Source: Bog-532 sp963824545 (GTDB lineage: Bacteria > Actinomycetota > Actinomycetes > Streptosporangiales > Streptosporangiaceae). Taken from it: a DNA stretch of 64,000 nucleotides. Of this stretch, positions 44,386 to 52,850 are shown piece after piece. The number at the start of each line of letters is the position of its first letter. The stretch's first letter is position 1. The position numbers and the translations under genes were made by a program. Location of the stretch: positions 1 to 64,000 of the forward strand of contig CAWGPP010000033.1 in NCBI GenBank assembly GCA_963824545.1. Reading direction: 5' to 3'. Below the pieces are notes generated by a model. The model ran no database searches. It saw only the letters and a list, made by a program, of their open reading frames with translations, and was not told the DNA's origin.

Positions 44386-45404
44386 CGGACCAGGCCATCA
44401 CCGCCATGGCGCCGCGGATCGGCACCCGGGCGGCATGCCGGGCCGCCGGGGTAGCGCAGGCCAGCTGGTACCGGCGGCACCGGACTGCCCCGGCGGCACC
44501 CCGCCCGGCGCCCGTACCGCACCGTAACCGGCCCCAGCCGCGGGCACTGTCCCTGGCGGAGCGGGCGGCGATCCTGGACGCGCTGCACTGCCCGCGGTTC
44601 GCTGACCTGGCCCCCGCCGAGGTCTGGGCCATCCTGCTGGACGAGGGCACCTACCTGGGCTCGCAGTCCACGTTCTACCGGCTGCTGCGCGCCGCCGGCG
44701 AGACCCGCGAGCGCCGCCGCCACGCCACCCACCCCGCCGCCGTCAAACCCGAGCTCGCCGCGACCGGCCCGAACCAGGTGTACTCCTGGGACATCACCAA
44801 GCTGCACGGCCCGGAGAAATGGACGTACTACCACCTGTACGTGATCCTGGACATCTTCAGCCGGTATGCCGTGGGCTGGATGGTCGCCACCTGCGAGTCC
44901 GCCGCCCTGGCGGAGAAGCTCATCGCCGCGACCTGCGCCAAGCAGGGCATCGGCCGGGACCAGCTCACCCTCCACGCCGACCGCGGCTCCTCGATGACCT
45001 CCCGGCCGGTCGCGTTCCTGCTCGCCGACCTCGGCATCACCCAGTCCCACAGCCGCCCGCACGTATCGAATGACAACCCGTTCTCAGAGGCGCAGTTCAA
45101 GACCCTGAAGTACCGGCCGTACTTCCCGGCCCGGTTCACCTCGATCGAGCACGCCCGGGCGCACTGCCAGGAATTCTTCCGCTGGTACAACGACGAGCAT
45201 CGTCATGGTGGCCTGGGCCTGCACACAGCGGCCGACGTCCACCACGGGCACGCCACCGCCATCCAGGCCGGGCGAGCCCAGGTCCTCACCGCCGCCTATC
45301 GCGCTCACCCTGAGCGCTTCGTCCGCAAGGCCCCCGCCCCGCCAGACCTGCCGGGCGCATCCTGGATCAACCCGCCCCAGGAGAAAGAAGCCGCCACTCA
45401 GTAA
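44382..45404 (+). CDS. IS3-family OrfB integrase-type transposase
   Basis: 340 aa with an rve (DDE) integrase core: first Asp in YSWDITKLHG, second Asp in LHADRGSSM, and Glu in DNPFSEAQFKTLKYRP. The N-terminal HTH_21-type helper region has AEVWAILLDEGTYLGSQSTFYRLLR. The GTG start overlaps the orfA stop (GTGA), so it may be made as a coupled product rather than by the frameshift used in many IS3 members. Intact. Confidence 0.92.
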   Translation: MTDQAITAMAPRIGTRAACRAAGVAQASWYRRHRTAPAAPRPAPVPHRNRPQPRALSLAERAAILDALHCPRFADLAPAEVWAILLDEGTYLGSQSTFYRLLRAAGETRERRRHATHPAAVKPELAATGPNQVYSWDITKLHGPEKWTYYHLYVILDIFSRYAVGWMVATCESAALAEKLIAATCAKQGIGRDQLTLHADRGSSMTSRPVAFLLADLGITQSHSRPHVSNDNPFSEAQFKTLKYRPYFPARFTSIEHARAHCQEFFRWYNDEHRHGGLGLHTAADVHHGHATAIQAGRAQVLTAAYRAHPERFVRKAPAPPDLPGASWINPPQEKEAATQ

Positions 45405-45485
45405 GACCCACCAAACGGTGCCTCATCGAGGTTGACAGATTCCGCAGCGGCACGGCCTGGATAGTGTCGCTCGTGCGAGGTCGCG

Positions 45486-46253
45486 TTAGTCGGGCACCGG
45501 AAACCGGTAGTCGAAGACCGCCATATCGGCGCGGATCACAAACCTGGCCACGTCGAGCGGCCCGTCCGCTGTGTGGTACGTGCGGATGACCTCGAAGACG
45601 GCAGTGCCTTCCGGGATCTGCAGGCGGGATGCTTCCGGGCTGGTGGGCATCCGCGCGGTGATCTCTTCCTGGATCTCAAGAACCGGTGAGATCGCGTTGA
45701 TGCGGGCGATGTGGCCGCCCGCGCCTGTCCCGGTGACCAGGCCGGGGTTTCGTTCCGCCGCGGCGAGGGTGAAGTAGCTGTCGGCCGCCTGGTTGATCAC
45801 CCCGTCGATAGAGGTGGTGCGGCGGCGCACGTACACGAGGTCGCCTTCAGCTACGCCAGGGAGCCGCCCGGCGACGAAAGCGGGCGCCGGGACCTGCTCG
45901 GTGCTGGTCTCCTGGTCCACTGCAGCGCCCTGGCGGCCGCCCTCAGCGATGAGCAACGGCTGTGGGCTGTTTCCTGCCCATACCGAGCGGCTGTAGCGGG
46001 CGATCCCGTACCGCCGCAGCGGCGGGCGGGTCCGCACGAAATTGCCGGCTCCCTGCTGTGACACGACGAATCCTTCCTGCTTGAGCCGGGTAAGCGCCAG
46101 CCTGACCGTCACAAGGCTCACCCCGAACTCTGCCGCGAATTCGGGAAGGCTGGGCAGCTTGCTGCCGGACGGATAGTCGCCGGACTGGATGCGCGCGCGG
46201 AGGGCGTCGGCGATGCGGAGCTGCCGCGACCTGCCGTCCGTCACTTCGCTCAT
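45486..46253 (-). CDS. GntR-family regulator with UTRA domain
   Basis: 255 aa. The winged helix is at about residues 8-75 (IADALRARIQSGDYPSGSKLPSLPEFAAEFGVSLVTVRLALTRLKQEGFV), the UTRA effector domain at about 90-250 (VYVRRRTTSIDGVINQAADSYF, IRTYHTADGPLDVARFVI). HutC-type regulators of this class respond to small molecules. The ATG at 46253 has AAGG 8 nt upstream; the alternative GTG at 46262 lacks one. It is divergent from the nucleotidyltransferase-like gene, and a perfect 12-bp inverted repeat lies between them. Confidence 0.9.
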   Translation of the reverse strand: MSEVTDGRSRQLRIADALRARIQSGDYPSGSKLPSLPEFAAEFGVSLVTVRLALTRLKQEGFVVSQQGAGNFVRTRPPLRRYGIARYSRSVWAGNSPQPLLIAEGGRQGAAVDQETSTEQVPAPAFVAGRLPGVAEGDLVYVRRRTTSIDGVINQAADSYFTLAAAERNPGLVTGTGAGGHIARINAISPVLEIQEEITARMPTSPEASRLQIPEGTAVFEVIRTYHTADGPLDVARFVIRADMAVFDYRFPVPD

Positions 46254-46279
46254 GAGGATCACCTTAGCCGGGCACTGTC

Positions 46280-46331
46280 GGTCTGTTTACAGACTCCTCG
46301 TTTTGTGTTCCATTGATTGTGTAAACAGACC
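46280..46331. promoter_or_regulatory. Probable GntR operator: 12-bp inverted repeat
   Basis: ggtctgtttaca (46280-46291) and tgtaaacagacc (46320-46331), exact complements, 28-nt spacing. Each half carries the GTnTG/CAnAC-like core expected for GntR/HutC sites. It lies between the divergent gntR and nucleotidyltransferase starts. Confidence 0.65.
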
Positions 46332-46392
46332 AACAGACTAAGAAAGGCCGTGAGACGTCTATGCCAGCCCTGTCTATCAGGAGGGACGTTCC

Positions 46393-46882
46393 GTGGACCG
46401 GCGCCAGTCGTTCCTGGCCTGCCTGGCGCAGCTAGAACACTGGCTTGCCAGCCAGCAGATTCCTTACGCGGTCTTTTGCAGCGTGGCCGCTGCCGCCTGG
46501 ACCGACCGCGGCGTGTCACTCGACTTCGACCGCCCGGGAGCCCGCCACCCATCCGAGCGCATACCAGACATCGATCTGATAGTGCCCCGTAACAGCCTGG
46601 CTAGCGTCGACGGTTACGCCCGCGTGGCCCGCCGCGGTGGGTTCCCTGTCAGCATCGACACGTTCTGGTCTGAATGCTGGATCGACTTCCGGCCGGGATC
46701 GCCGTTCTCCTACCTGACGCACCGCGAGGTGCGGATCCTTGTGCCGACCAGGCTGTTCACGCCCTCCGCCGCGCCCTTGCTCGGCCAGCAGGTCGCCGCG
46801 CTCGACCCGTGCACACTGCTGCACATGTACGGCGCCGTGGGCGTGGCCAGGCGCAAGGACGTGCCAAGGATCGCTGCGCTAG
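46393..46882 (+). pseudogene. Nucleotidyltransferase-like gene, 5-prime part, split by IS1182
   Basis: Encodes about 163 residues: ACLAQLEHWLASQQIPYAVFCSVAAAAW, then RIPDIDLIVPRNSLASV (the D-x-D of the nucleotidyltransferase fold), VDGYARVARRGGF and KDVPRIAAL. The IS1182 element at 46883 ends the frame with three foreign codons. The reading continues in frame after the element at 48763, so the original protein had about 257 residues. A start at 46393 (GTG) is assumed; the divergent GntR gene may regulate it. Confidence 0.78.
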
Positions 46883-48759
46883 GAGCCTGCTGAAAAGCCC
46901 GGGCCGCTCATTTGGCGTGCTTGGCCGGTGTTCCAGTATCTGGGATGATTCAGTCATGCAGGGCTTCGAGCGGGCAGGCGGGGAGTTACTGGACGCTGCG
47001 GCGCTGGCCGGGCACCTGGTCCCGGCGGGCAGCATGTTCGCGTTCCTGGCCGCGCACCGGGCCGAGATGTTCCCGGACGCTGATTACGCGGACCTGTTCG
47101 CCGCGCCGGGGGTGGGCCTGCCGTCGCTGCCGGCCACCCAGATGGCGGCGGTGCTGACCCTGCAGGTGCTGCATGATTTCTCGGACCGGGAGACCGCCGA
47201 GGCGGTCCGGTTCGATGTGCGGTGGAAGGTGGCGACCGGGTTGTCGCTGGCCGATGCGGGGTTCGACCCGTCGTCGCTGGTGTACTGGCGGAACCGGATC
47301 GCGAAGTCGAAGCGGCCGCACCGGGTGAACGACGCGGTCAGGAAGGTGATCGAGGAGACCGGGGTGCTGAGGGGCCGGCGCTGGCGGGCGGTGGACTCCA
47401 CGATCCTGGCCGATGCGGTGGCCACCCAGGACACCGTCACCCAGCTGGTCTCCGCCATCCGCAAGGTGGCCCGGGAGGTGCCCGGCGCGGCGGACCAGAT
47501 CGCGCAGGTGTGCACGGGCCACGACTACGCTGAGCCCGGCAAGCCGAAGATCGACTGGGATGATCCCCGGGCGAAGGAGGCACTGGTGTCCGCGCTGGTC
47601 AACGACGCGAACACCCTGGTGGCTGCGCTGGAAGGCCGTCGCCTGGATGAGCGGGCCGCCTGCGCGCTGGCGCTGCTGGCCCTGGTCGCCGGTCAGGATG
47701 TCGAGCCCGCGGAAGGCTCTGATGGCCGGGACGGGCGGTGGCGGATCGCCCGCAAGGTCGCCGAAGACCGGATCATTTCCACCGTGGACCCTGAGGCCCG
47801 GCACACCCGCAAGTCGCCCGAGGCCCGCAGGGACGGCTACCGGGCGCACCTGGCCGCCGACCCCGAGACCGGGATCATCACCGATGAGAAGTTAACCCGG
47901 GCTGCCGGGCAGGAGAACTCCGACCCGGCGGTGGCGGAGGAGTTCCTGGCCGCCGGTGCCGGCGCAACCCCCGGTGCCAGCAGCGGCAGTGGCGGTGACA
48001 ACGGCGGCGGCGGTGACCCGCTGGCCTGGTACGGCGACTCCGCTTACGGCACCGGTGACCTGCGTGATGCGATCGAGAAGGCCGGGCACCAGGCGGTGAT
48101 CAAGCCCAGGCCGCTGCGCCCCGCTGTCGAGGGCGGGTTCACCGTCGACGACTTCACCGTGGACGAGCAGGCCGGCATGGTCACCTGCCCGGCCGGGCAC
48201 ACCGTCGGCTTGAGCCGCACCCGCGTCGCTACCTTCGGCGTTCTGTGCCGCGGCTGCCCGCTGCGGGCACAATGCACCACCTGCAAGACCGGCCGCAAGC
48301 TCGTCCTGCACCAGCGTGATGACCTGCTGCGTGCCGCCCGCCGGGACTGGGCCGCCGGCACTGGGCTGCGCAAGGACTACATGGCCCGCCGGCCCAACGT
48401 GGAACGCGCCGTCGCCCAGGTCGCCACCTGGCGGGGACGCCTGCTGAAGCTCCGCTACCGCGGCACCGCGAAAAACCACGCCTGGCTCAAGCGCCGTACC
48501 GCCGCGCTGAACCTGCGCAACCTGACCGGGAGGGGGCTGGCCCGCCGGGACGGCGCCTGGGCGCTGGCCACCTGACCAGGCGGCCAGGCCCGCACGGCAT
48601 GCCCTTAAAACGGATCCGGCTCGATGGCTCGCCATGTCCCAGACACGAAAGGCTACCGGGGAGGGCCGGATCTCAAGCGCAGACGGGCTGGCCACAGGTA
48701 CCGGACCGGGCACTCGGCAGCCACGCAGAGCCCCGGGAACTGGTTTTTTCAGCGCCCTC
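46883..48759 (+). mobile_element. IS1182-family insertion sequence, copy 2
   Basis: 1877-bp element with ends GAGCCTGCTGAAAA and the complement of ttttcagcgccctc (11 of 14 match). CTAG on each side (46879-46882, 48760-48763) is a target duplication: removing the element and one CTAG restores an open reading frame. Similar to but not identical with copy 1. Confidence 0.92.
46956..48575 (+). CDS. IS1182-family DDE transposase
   Basis: 539 aa from the ATG at 46956 (MQGFERAGG), the start matching copy 1. It shares long identical stretches with copy 1 (AGHLVPAGSMFAFLAAHRAE, AVDSTILADAVATQD, WYGDSAYGTGDLRDAIEKAG, VDDFTVDEQAG) and the Cys cluster CRGCPLRAQCTTCK. Intact, so this copy may be mobile. 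The differences from copy 1 are scattered, pointing to independent arrival rather than recent copying. Confidence 0.92.
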   Translation: MQGFERAGGELLDAAALAGHLVPAGSMFAFLAAHRAEMFPDADYADLFAAPGVGLPSLPATQMAAVLTLQVLHDFSDRETAEAVRFDVRWKVATGLSLADAGFDPSSLVYWRNRIAKSKRPHRVNDAVRKVIEETGVLRGRRWRAVDSTILADAVATQDTVTQLVSAIRKVAREVPGAADQIAQVCTGHDYAEPGKPKIDWDDPRAKEALVSALVNDANTLVAALEGRRLDERAACALALLALVAGQDVEPAEGSDGRDGRWRIARKVAEDRIISTVDPEARHTRKSPEARRDGYRAHLAADPETGIITDEKLTRAAGQENSDPAVAEEFLAAGAGATPGASSGSGGDNGGGGDPLAWYGDSAYGTGDLRDAIEKAGHQAVIKPRPLRPAVEGGFTVDDFTVDEQAGMVTCPAGHTVGLSRTRVATFGVLCRGCPLRAQCTTCKTGRKLVLHQRDDLLRAARRDWAAGTGLRKDYMARRPNVERAVAQVATWRGRLLKLRYRGTAKNHAWLKRRTAALNLRNLTGRGLARRDGAWALAT

Positions 48760-48762
48760 CTA

Positions 48763-49047
48763 GCAGACGCTCTCGCCTCAGGAGCCCTGGCCAGCCGGTT
48801 CACCAATCAGGACTGCCAAACGTTTACCTGCTTCGCGACCGCGCGCAGGCGCCGGTATCCCGTTTTCTTCGCCGCGAAATACGCCTGGGTGGTCCTCCTC
48901 GACGCGCTGCCGCCCGGCGCCTCGCAAGCGCTCAACCGCCACGTGCAGCGACGCGCCAACGCGACCTTCCGGATGCTCAGCCGCCATCGGGGACACCGGT
49001 CACGGCGCTGCCAGGAACAGGCTGGCACGCAGACCAACGTGGTCTGA
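48763..49047 (+). pseudogene. Nucleotidyltransferase-like gene, 3-prime part
   Basis: Continues the frame broken at 46882: joined across CTAG it reads RIAALADALASGALASRF, then FTCFATARRRRYPVFFAAKY and ALNRHVQRRANATFRMLSRH, ending at 49047. It overlaps the convergent EEP gene by 48 nt. Confidence 0.75.
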
Positions 49048-49812
49048 GACATAACCCGGGCCGCCGGGCAGCATTTCCTCGCCGGCGAACACCACGGCGG
49101 CCGATTCCGCCTTGACCCCGCCAGCGGTCAGGATGAAATCAATGCAGTGCGGCATCTCGCCCGCAGGAAGGTACTCGGCCCGGAACGTGGGCGGGCAGCT
49201 GCCCTCAAACGCATCGTCCAGCCCGGTCTCCATCACGAAGCCGCTGAACAGGGAGCTGCCGCGGTCGATGTTGAAGTCCCCGCACGCCACGGCCGGGGCG
49301 CCGCAGGCCCCGTGCACCACGGCGGCGAGCCCGGAGAGCTGGGCGCGGTGCAGCGGGTAGAACCGGCCCGCCCGCGACCAGTCACCGTCCCGGTTGGCCA
49401 CCGGATGCGTGTTGAAGACGCAGAACTCAGGGCGTGCCAGCCGGGTCACCAGAACACCCTTCAGCGCTGCCCGCCATCGTGCCGCCCCGGAGATGCCCGG
49501 CGCCCGGGGCGGGAGACCGAACCCGCGGTAGACAGTGCTGGAAATCGGCAGCCGCGAGAAGGTCACCAGCCCCCCGGCCGGCCCAGCCGGCGAAGCCCGC
49601 CAGCTTATATACCGGAACGAGCGCATCCGCCGGGCCAGCAGCCGCAGATGCCACCAGGTGAGTACCTCCTGGAAACAGGCAACATCCGCATCCCCCGCCT
49701 CAAGCGCCGCACCGATCACCGCATACCGGCCGGCCAGGCGGGACCCGATCACGGGGACGCCCCGCGTGTTCAACGACACGACAGTCAGCCGAGCCGCCAG
49801 GCCTTCGGGCAT
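49000..49812 (-). CDS. Endonuclease/exonuclease/phosphatase (EEP) family protein
   Basis: 270 aa of the DNase I/sphingomyelinase fold. Metal and catalytic motifs in order: SLNTRG (N-terminal), CFQEV with the metal-binding Glu, NTHPV with His, GDFNID with Asp-Asn, and the terminal SDHVGL with Asp-His. No signal peptide, so a cytoplasmic phosphodiesterase or phosphatase is likely. Substrate not inferable. Start ATG at 49812; a gene next to the broken nucleotidyltransferase and convergent with it. Confidence 0.88.
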   Translation of the reverse strand: MPEGLAARLTVVSLNTRGVPVIGSRLAGRYAVIGAALEAGDADVACFQEVLTWWHLRLLARRMRSFRYISWRASPAGPAGGLVTFSRLPISSTVYRGFGLPPRAPGISGAARWRAALKGVLVTRLARPEFCVFNTHPVANRDGDWSRAGRFYPLHRAQLSGLAAVVHGACGAPAVACGDFNIDRGSSLFSGFVMETGLDDAFEGSCPPTFRAEYLPAGEMPHCIDFILTAGGVKAESAAVVFAGEEMLPGGPGYVSDHVGLRASLFLAAP

Positions 49813-50045
49813 GCCCCGACCCTACCCGGCACGCGCACCGACCCTCCAGGTTTCCCGAACGGCCAGGTCACCTGCTGGCATCCCGCGTCCTCATCCGGTC
49901 ATGGCCTCCGGTCATCACGCCACGGCGCCGTGGTCGGCATCACGCCAGTGCACCTGGCGGGCGATGCCAACCTGGGCAGGATGTAGACGGCGGCCAGCCC
50001 GCCGATGATCGCTAGCCAGCGGGCTGTCCGCCACCGCCGCGGGGA

Positions 50046-50246
50046 TCACCGCTGCTCCCCATCGGTGACGCGGCGGATCTCGCTGGCGTCCCGGAAATAG
50101 CACGGGAAGAGCAGATCCCCGTCCGCCGTCCCGGCCGGGGCCGGTCTGCCGTCATACAGCGTGGCCAGCTCCCGGACCTCCACGCACACGTACCACTCGT
50201 CCGGTCCGCACTGGCTTAGAATTGAACCCGACAGCCACGGCCACAC
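50046..50246 (-). CDS. Small hypothetical protein
   Basis: 66 aa with CGPDEWYVCVEVRELATLYDGR and FPCYFRDASEIRRVTDGEQ. Balanced amino-acid composition, unlike shadow frames, so it may be a real gene or the C-terminal part of a lost one. No family recognised. It starts close to the broken 3-prime end of copy B of the TIM-barrel gene. Confidence 0.4.
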   Translation of the reverse strand: MWPWLSGSILSQCGPDEWYVCVEVRELATLYDGRPAPAGTADGDLLFPCYFRDASEIRRVTDGEQR

Positions 50247-50296
50247 GCGCCGCTCACCCAGCTCTTCTGGCCTGCTGCGCGGGTAGCGGACCTCCA

Positions 50297-50912
50297 GCCG
50301 GCAAAGGTATGCCAGAAGGCGCCGTGGATGCCTTCTTCGCCGAAGATGGCCAGCAGCTCCCTCAGGTACCGCGACTGCTCAGCTTCACTTCGCTGCAGGC
50401 CGGCGACCTTCAGCTTCGGCTCCCCGGGGCTGCGTGTCGCGGTCAAAGATCATAAATCCCGCGCCGCCGGCGTCCGCCGCGCCTGCGGGAACGGCGCCGG
50501 TGAGCGCGTCCAGGCGGTCGCCGAGCGTCGCGCCGGGAAAGTAGCCGGCGCAGAACAGGCTCAGCTCGCAGCCGGCCACCATCACCACCGGTCCAGCGGC
50601 CGAACGCAGTTCCTCGGCCGCGCGCGCGGCCTCGGCGAGGTAGCAGACGATGCCGTCGCCGGCGAGGTCGCCGGGGTGCGGCGAGAACCAGACGGCCAGC
50701 CCGGCCTCCAGCGCCAGGCCGGCCGCGGCCGCGACCCGGGACAGGTCTGTCCCTGTGACACGGACCGCGTTCGCGTGCAACGGGCCGGCGATCATCGCCA
50801 TGTCGGCCTGCACGCCGACTTTTCCGAAGTGCGGGCGCGTGGTCCCGGTGCCCTGCCCCGTGTCGTAATGGTGCCCCACATCGTAATGGACGCCGCGGAC
50901 GTGCAACGTCAC
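50297..50912 (-). pseudogene. TIM-barrel glycosidase-like gene, copy B, internally deleted
   Basis: Second copy of the gene at 42982-43875. It keeps the true N-terminus, starting at the GTG 50912 with AAGGAGG 5 nt upstream (HVRGVHYDVGHHYDTG, then LHANAVRVTGTDLSRVAAAAG), which copy A lacks. It has lost 270 bp (90 codons, in frame) relative to copy A between GAVPA and GAADAGG, carries one extra base at about 50427 that shifts the frame, and ends abruptly after HTFAGW, missing about 60 residues. The stop of a 119-codon upstream frame overlaps its start (GTGA). Confidence 0.78.
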
Positions 50913-51144
50913 GTCGCCTCCTTGCGGTAGCTATTGCCGATCCCGGCCTCAAGGAGCCCGAAGGCCATGTCGATCTCGTCCGCCAGGCACGCCGAAACGG
51001 CCCCGGCAGGCCCGACGACGCCCTTCCCTGCCGCTGCTGTTCCGTGCCCGGCCCGCGCGGTGTGTCCTGTGTGGTGCCCTGTCTTCCTCAGCTTGGGTGG
51101 CCGGTCACGCTGCCCGCGTCCGCCTCGTGCGTTCGGGTTGAGCC

Positions 51145-51247
51145 GTCCACTCGATGACCAGGTGGCGAGCCGGCCGGGCTGGGCAGGGATCCCGGTGCGC
51201 GGAGAAACCGAAAAAAGGAGCGGCCGTCGGCTCGTCATCGAGTGGAC
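51145..51247. repeat. 13-bp inverted repeat flanking a 77-bp core
   Basis: gtccactcgatga (51145-51157) and tcatcgagtggac (51235-51247), exact complements. The core has no gene. Could be a miniature element or a recombination site relic. Confidence 0.5.
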
Positions 51248-51482
51248 AGCCGACCTGTAGGCCAACAACCCCTAGCGCGGCCAGCGTGACCGGCCGCGCG
51301 GGCTTCTGATTGTCACTGACGTAGTGACGCCAGGAACCGCAGAGCATATCTTTACCATGACTGTTCATGGTCTCATTCACTTGTTCATTCGCGGAAGTGC
51401 GCCGCCGCAAATACTAGCGTGACGGTAAACAAAAACGTATTGAGGATAATGAAGCGGCTTGACCTGGGCCTTTCGGGCTGGC

Positions 51483-51527
51483 TGGCGCGCCTGGCAGGAT
51501 TCGAACATGCGACTGGCTGCTTAGAAG
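51483..51527 (-). other. 3-prime fragment of a tRNA (Arg-TCT-like), probable attachment-site relic
   Basis: On the minus strand it reads anticodon loop CTTCTAA, 3-prime anticodon strand GCAGC, variable loop, T-arm GCATG-TTCGAAT-CCTGC (one mismatch), acceptor strand CAGGCGC, discriminator G and an encoded CCA. The 5-prime half is absent: the sequence before the loop (ACGAA) cannot pair with GCAGC. A 3-prime half tRNA is the usual mark left at one end of an element integrated in a tRNA gene. No intact partner tRNA is in the window. Confidence 0.65.
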
Positions 51528-51708
51528 TTCGTTTCGCGCAGGGGGTCGGTGGCCGTTCGCGTTGCCCGTGGGAGACCGCCGATGACCGCAGTTTTCCGCC
51601 CGATCTGGCACGGACGTGGCACGCCTCCACCGGGCAACACGACATCCGTCGGTTATCCGGTTTCCCTTGTCCGCGCTCGAGACTCCTGGGATTAGTAGGC
51701 TTCGTCCC

Positions 51709-52170
51709 ATGCCCATGGTCTTTGAGCAAGGTCCTTATCTCACGGTTGCTGCTCTATGTGACAAAGCCCTTCAAGAGAAGGATGGCGTGATCAGCCTCAT
51801 TCGTGTGGTTGACAAGCTTACGAGCACTGCGGTCGGCCCTGACGCACCCGAACAGATACCGGCTCTCCCCGTCAACCTGAGTCTAGTGATCATGCTGCGG
51901 GCAGGTGAGACGTCCGGCACCCATACGATCACAATCCGTCCGCAAGCTCCCGCGCCGACTCCATCGCCTCCAGAGACCGAGGTGCCAGTATCGTTCTCGG
52001 ATGTTCCAGGCGACGGCGTCAACCTCGTCGTCAACCTCGCCTTTGTCACGGCAACCGAAGGTCAGTACTGGTTCGAAATTCTGCTAGACGGCCACCTTCT
52101 TACCCGAATTCCCCTGCGAGTCGAGTACGCCCCACTGCGGCCGGGATCGCAAGGAACAGCTCCCGAATGA
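51709..52170 (+). CDS. DUF6941-like hypothetical protein
   Basis: 153 aa. The start PYLTVAALCDKALQEKDGVISLIRVVDKL resembles the DUF6941 family, small beta-rich proteins found in many bacteria with unknown role. A Pro-rich loop (APAPTPSPPETEVP) splits the middle; GQYWFEILLDGHLLTRIPLRVEY closes it. The ATG at 51709 directly precedes the conserved part. GC is lower and codon use more relaxed than in the core genes around it, consistent with transfer. Confidence 0.68.
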   Translation: MPMVFEQGPYLTVAALCDKALQEKDGVISLIRVVDKLTSTAVGPDAPEQIPALPVNLSLVIMLRAGETSGTHTITIRPQAPAPTPSPPETEVPVSFSDVPGDGVNLVVNLAFVTATEGQYWFEILLDGHLLTRIPLRVEYAPLRPGSQGTAPE

Positions 52171-52480
52171 CCGATCCGGTTGATCCGCTCGTGACACGGG
52201 ATACGCGCTCAGTGCCCCACGTCACTGTTGCCTCCTGGGCAAGGTCTGAGAGGTGGCTGCGCAGCTCAGGCCAGCTCCATGCGCCGCTGGTGTACTCCGC
52301 GAGCAGTAGCTCGATGTTGCGGGCAAGCTCCAGGGCATCAAGAGACACAAGGGTCTCATCCCATGTCGAGTCAATAAACCAGTCTTCGAACTCGACCAGT
52401 GAGACGCGTTCCTGGAGGAGACTAAGCAGACACAACCGTAGGGCAAGCTCAGTTACTGGACTGTCTGGCACGTCTACCAA
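52100..52480 (-). CDS. Hypothetical protein
   Basis: 126 aa, acidic and helical: LALRLCLLSLLQERVSLVEFEDWFIDSTWDE and LELARNIELLLAEYTSGAWSWPEL. Normal composition and low GC for the window suggest a real accessory gene. Convergent with the DUF6941-like gene and overlapping it by 71 nt. No family recognised; it could be an immunity-type or phage-derived protein, which is only a guess. Confidence 0.62.
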   Translation of the reverse strand: MVDVPDSPVTELALRLCLLSLLQERVSLVEFEDWFIDSTWDETLVSLDALELARNIELLLAEYTSGAWSWPELRSHLSDLAQEATVTWGTERVSRVTSGSTGSVIRELFLAIPAAVGRTRLAGEFG

Positions 52481-52523
52481 AGTAACTCGTCAACCTCGGA
52501 GTTCGCTAGGCGGGTGGCGCTAG

Positions 52524-52850
52524 GTGCCTAGCCGACGAAAGATCAGGGTAACGCCTGGCCAGCTTCGAGCGATGTTCAATGAGGGCAGGTATTACGAACG
52601 CGCCCAAGCGGGCGAGTTGGTCGAAGAGGTGGGCTACAACCACCATCCATGTCCACCCAGGGCTAACCAGCCGTACTGTACGCGAAGCCAGACGGTCCAC
52701 TATGTGGACCTGGAGGAAGGCAGGGAGGTTGCGGTCGTCCACCAGTACCTTCGTGAGGATGGGTCACTCGGTGCTAGTGGCCGCCCAGACCCGAAGAGGA
52801 TCTGCCAAGGCACCACGATCTACGTAGTGGAACTACCCCAAACGGGATGA
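52524..52850 (+). CDS. Hypothetical protein
   Basis: 108 aa from a GTG at 52524. It contains KIRVTPGQLRAMFNEGRYYER, VGYNHHPCPPRANQPYC, VHYVDLEEGREVAVVHQYLREDG and PDPKRICQGTTIY. Composition is ordinary and the GC is low for the window. No domain recognised. With its two neighbours it forms a 1.1-kb group of small unknown genes beside the tRNA fragment. Confidence 0.62.
   Translation: MPSRRKIRVTPGQLRAMFNEGRYYERAQAGELVEEVGYNHHPCPPRANQPYCTRSQTVHYVDLEEGREVAVVHQYLREDGSLGASGRPDPKRICQGTTIYVVELPQTG

Larger units (their letters stand above)
43868..45425 (+). mobile_element. IS3-family insertion sequence
   Basis: 1558-bp element with ends TGAGGCACC (43868) and the complement at 45417-45425. A 3-bp duplication TCG flanks it (43865-43867, 45426-45428). 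It carries overlapping orfA and orfB, both intact. Confidence 0.85.

Noticed and set aside
42982..50912. Phage-defence island based on abortive-infection naming of the TIM-barrel gene
   Set aside because: Both copies are broken, the name rests on annotation habit rather than evidence, and no other defence genes were found.
50909..51268. 119-codon frame whose stop overlaps the start of copy B
   Set aside because: The overlap is suggestive, but most of the translation is Arg/Gly-rich and no family was recognised; not called as a gene.
51483..51560. Intact tRNA gene
   Set aside because: The 5-prime half and the anticodon-stem partner are absent and the T-arm has a mismatch, so only a fragment is called.
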